Below, one piece after another: positions 5,341-5,515 of a DNA stretch of 5,515 bases. The stretch is from Clostridia bacterium (lineage in GTDB: Bacteria; Bacillota; Clostridia; Oscillospirales; CAG-272): the NCBI GenBank assembly GCA_017453085.1, contig JAFTKV010000198.1:1-5515 (forward strand), in the 5' to 3' direction. The notes under the pieces were generated by a model. That model was not told where the DNA came from. It searched no databases and saw only the letters and a list, made by a program, of their open reading frames with translations. The stretch's first letter is position 1. The number at the start of each line of letters is the position of its first letter. Both the position numbers and the translations under genes were made by a program.

Positions 5341-5515
5341 TTATACCGTTGCAAGCAGTGCCGCCTTGACGTCAGCGTACATATAGAGCGATCCCAGCAT
5401 GATCAGCACTCTGCTCTGCGCTTTGGCCAGCGCTACAGCCTTGGCGACTCCGTCGGGGATAGTGTCCGCCGCCTCTGCAGGGATGCCCAGCTCCCGAAAC
5501 ACCTCTGCATAGCGA
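5341..5515 (-). CDS. folC: Probable folylpolyglutamate synthase, C-terminal 57 residues only
   Basis: An open frame enters from the right edge and ends at TAA (5343-5341). The 57 visible residues include AKAVALAKAQ followed by VLIMLGSLYMYADVKAALL. The GSLY motif near the end, preceded by an alanine-rich helix and a hydrophobic strand, is the usual C-terminus of FolC, a Mur-ligase-fold enzyme that adds glutamates to folates and often also has dihydrofolate synthase activity. The ATP-binding and central domains lie outside the window, so the call rests on the tail alone; another Mur-ligase-type enzyme is the main alternative. The gene is closed by the hairpin terminator just downstream, so it is not expected to be co-transcribed with the ZIP gene. 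Confidence 0.78.
   Translation of the reverse strand, partial: RYAEVFRELGIPAEAADTIPDGVAKAVALAKAQSRVLIMLGSLYMYADVKAALLATV

Overview
The window looks like ordinary chromosomal DNA of a Gram-positive anaerobe, most likely an uncultured gut-type clostridium (Bacillota). This is an inference from strong GGAGG-type ribosome binding sites, two tight sigma-A-like promoters (TTGCAY, 17 bp, extended TATACT), compact terminator hairpins, and the protein families present. No transposase, integrase, phage gene, CRISPR array, tRNA or rRNA is visible. No gap between genes exceeds about 135 bp.

Layout, left to right. A plus-strand gene cut by the left edge (1-1557) encodes a protein made almost entirely of Sel1-like repeats, with 14 copies in view. 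It converges on a minus-strand operon, and the two share a perfect 36-bp palindrome (1632-1667) that probably terminates both. The minus-strand operon, in transcription order, is a sugar phosphate isomerase/epimerase-type TIM barrel (4357-3506), a Gfo/Idh/MocA-family NAD(P)-dependent oxidoreductase (3485-2421), and a RadC-family JAB/MPN protein (2473 or 2431 down to 1673). The gaps are 20 bp and then an overlap. A good promoter lies at 4394-4422, inside a large imperfect dyad (4406-4438). Upstream, and also on the minus strand, is a separately transcribed ZIP-family divalent metal transporter of the GufA/ZupT type (5208-4453) with its own promoter, RBS and leader dyad. The right edge holds the last 57 codons of a probable folC (folylpolyglutamate synthase), closed by a textbook intrinsic terminator (5305-5333).

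How the genes work together: the isomerase and oxidoreductase form a plausible two-enzyme unit for redox and isomerisation of a sugar, polyol or glycoside. The substrate cannot be told from the sequence, and no transporter, kinase or regulator for it is in the window. RadC seems to be co-transcribed with them, which is not an obvious functional partnership. The ZIP transporter, FolC and Sel1 protein appear to be independent neighbours. The most unusual material is regulatory: both promoters have the same spacing and extended -10, each has a 16-bp 6-4-6 dyad at the expected transcription start, and each has a further dyad over the -35 region. I see no convincing evidence for a new multi-gene system.
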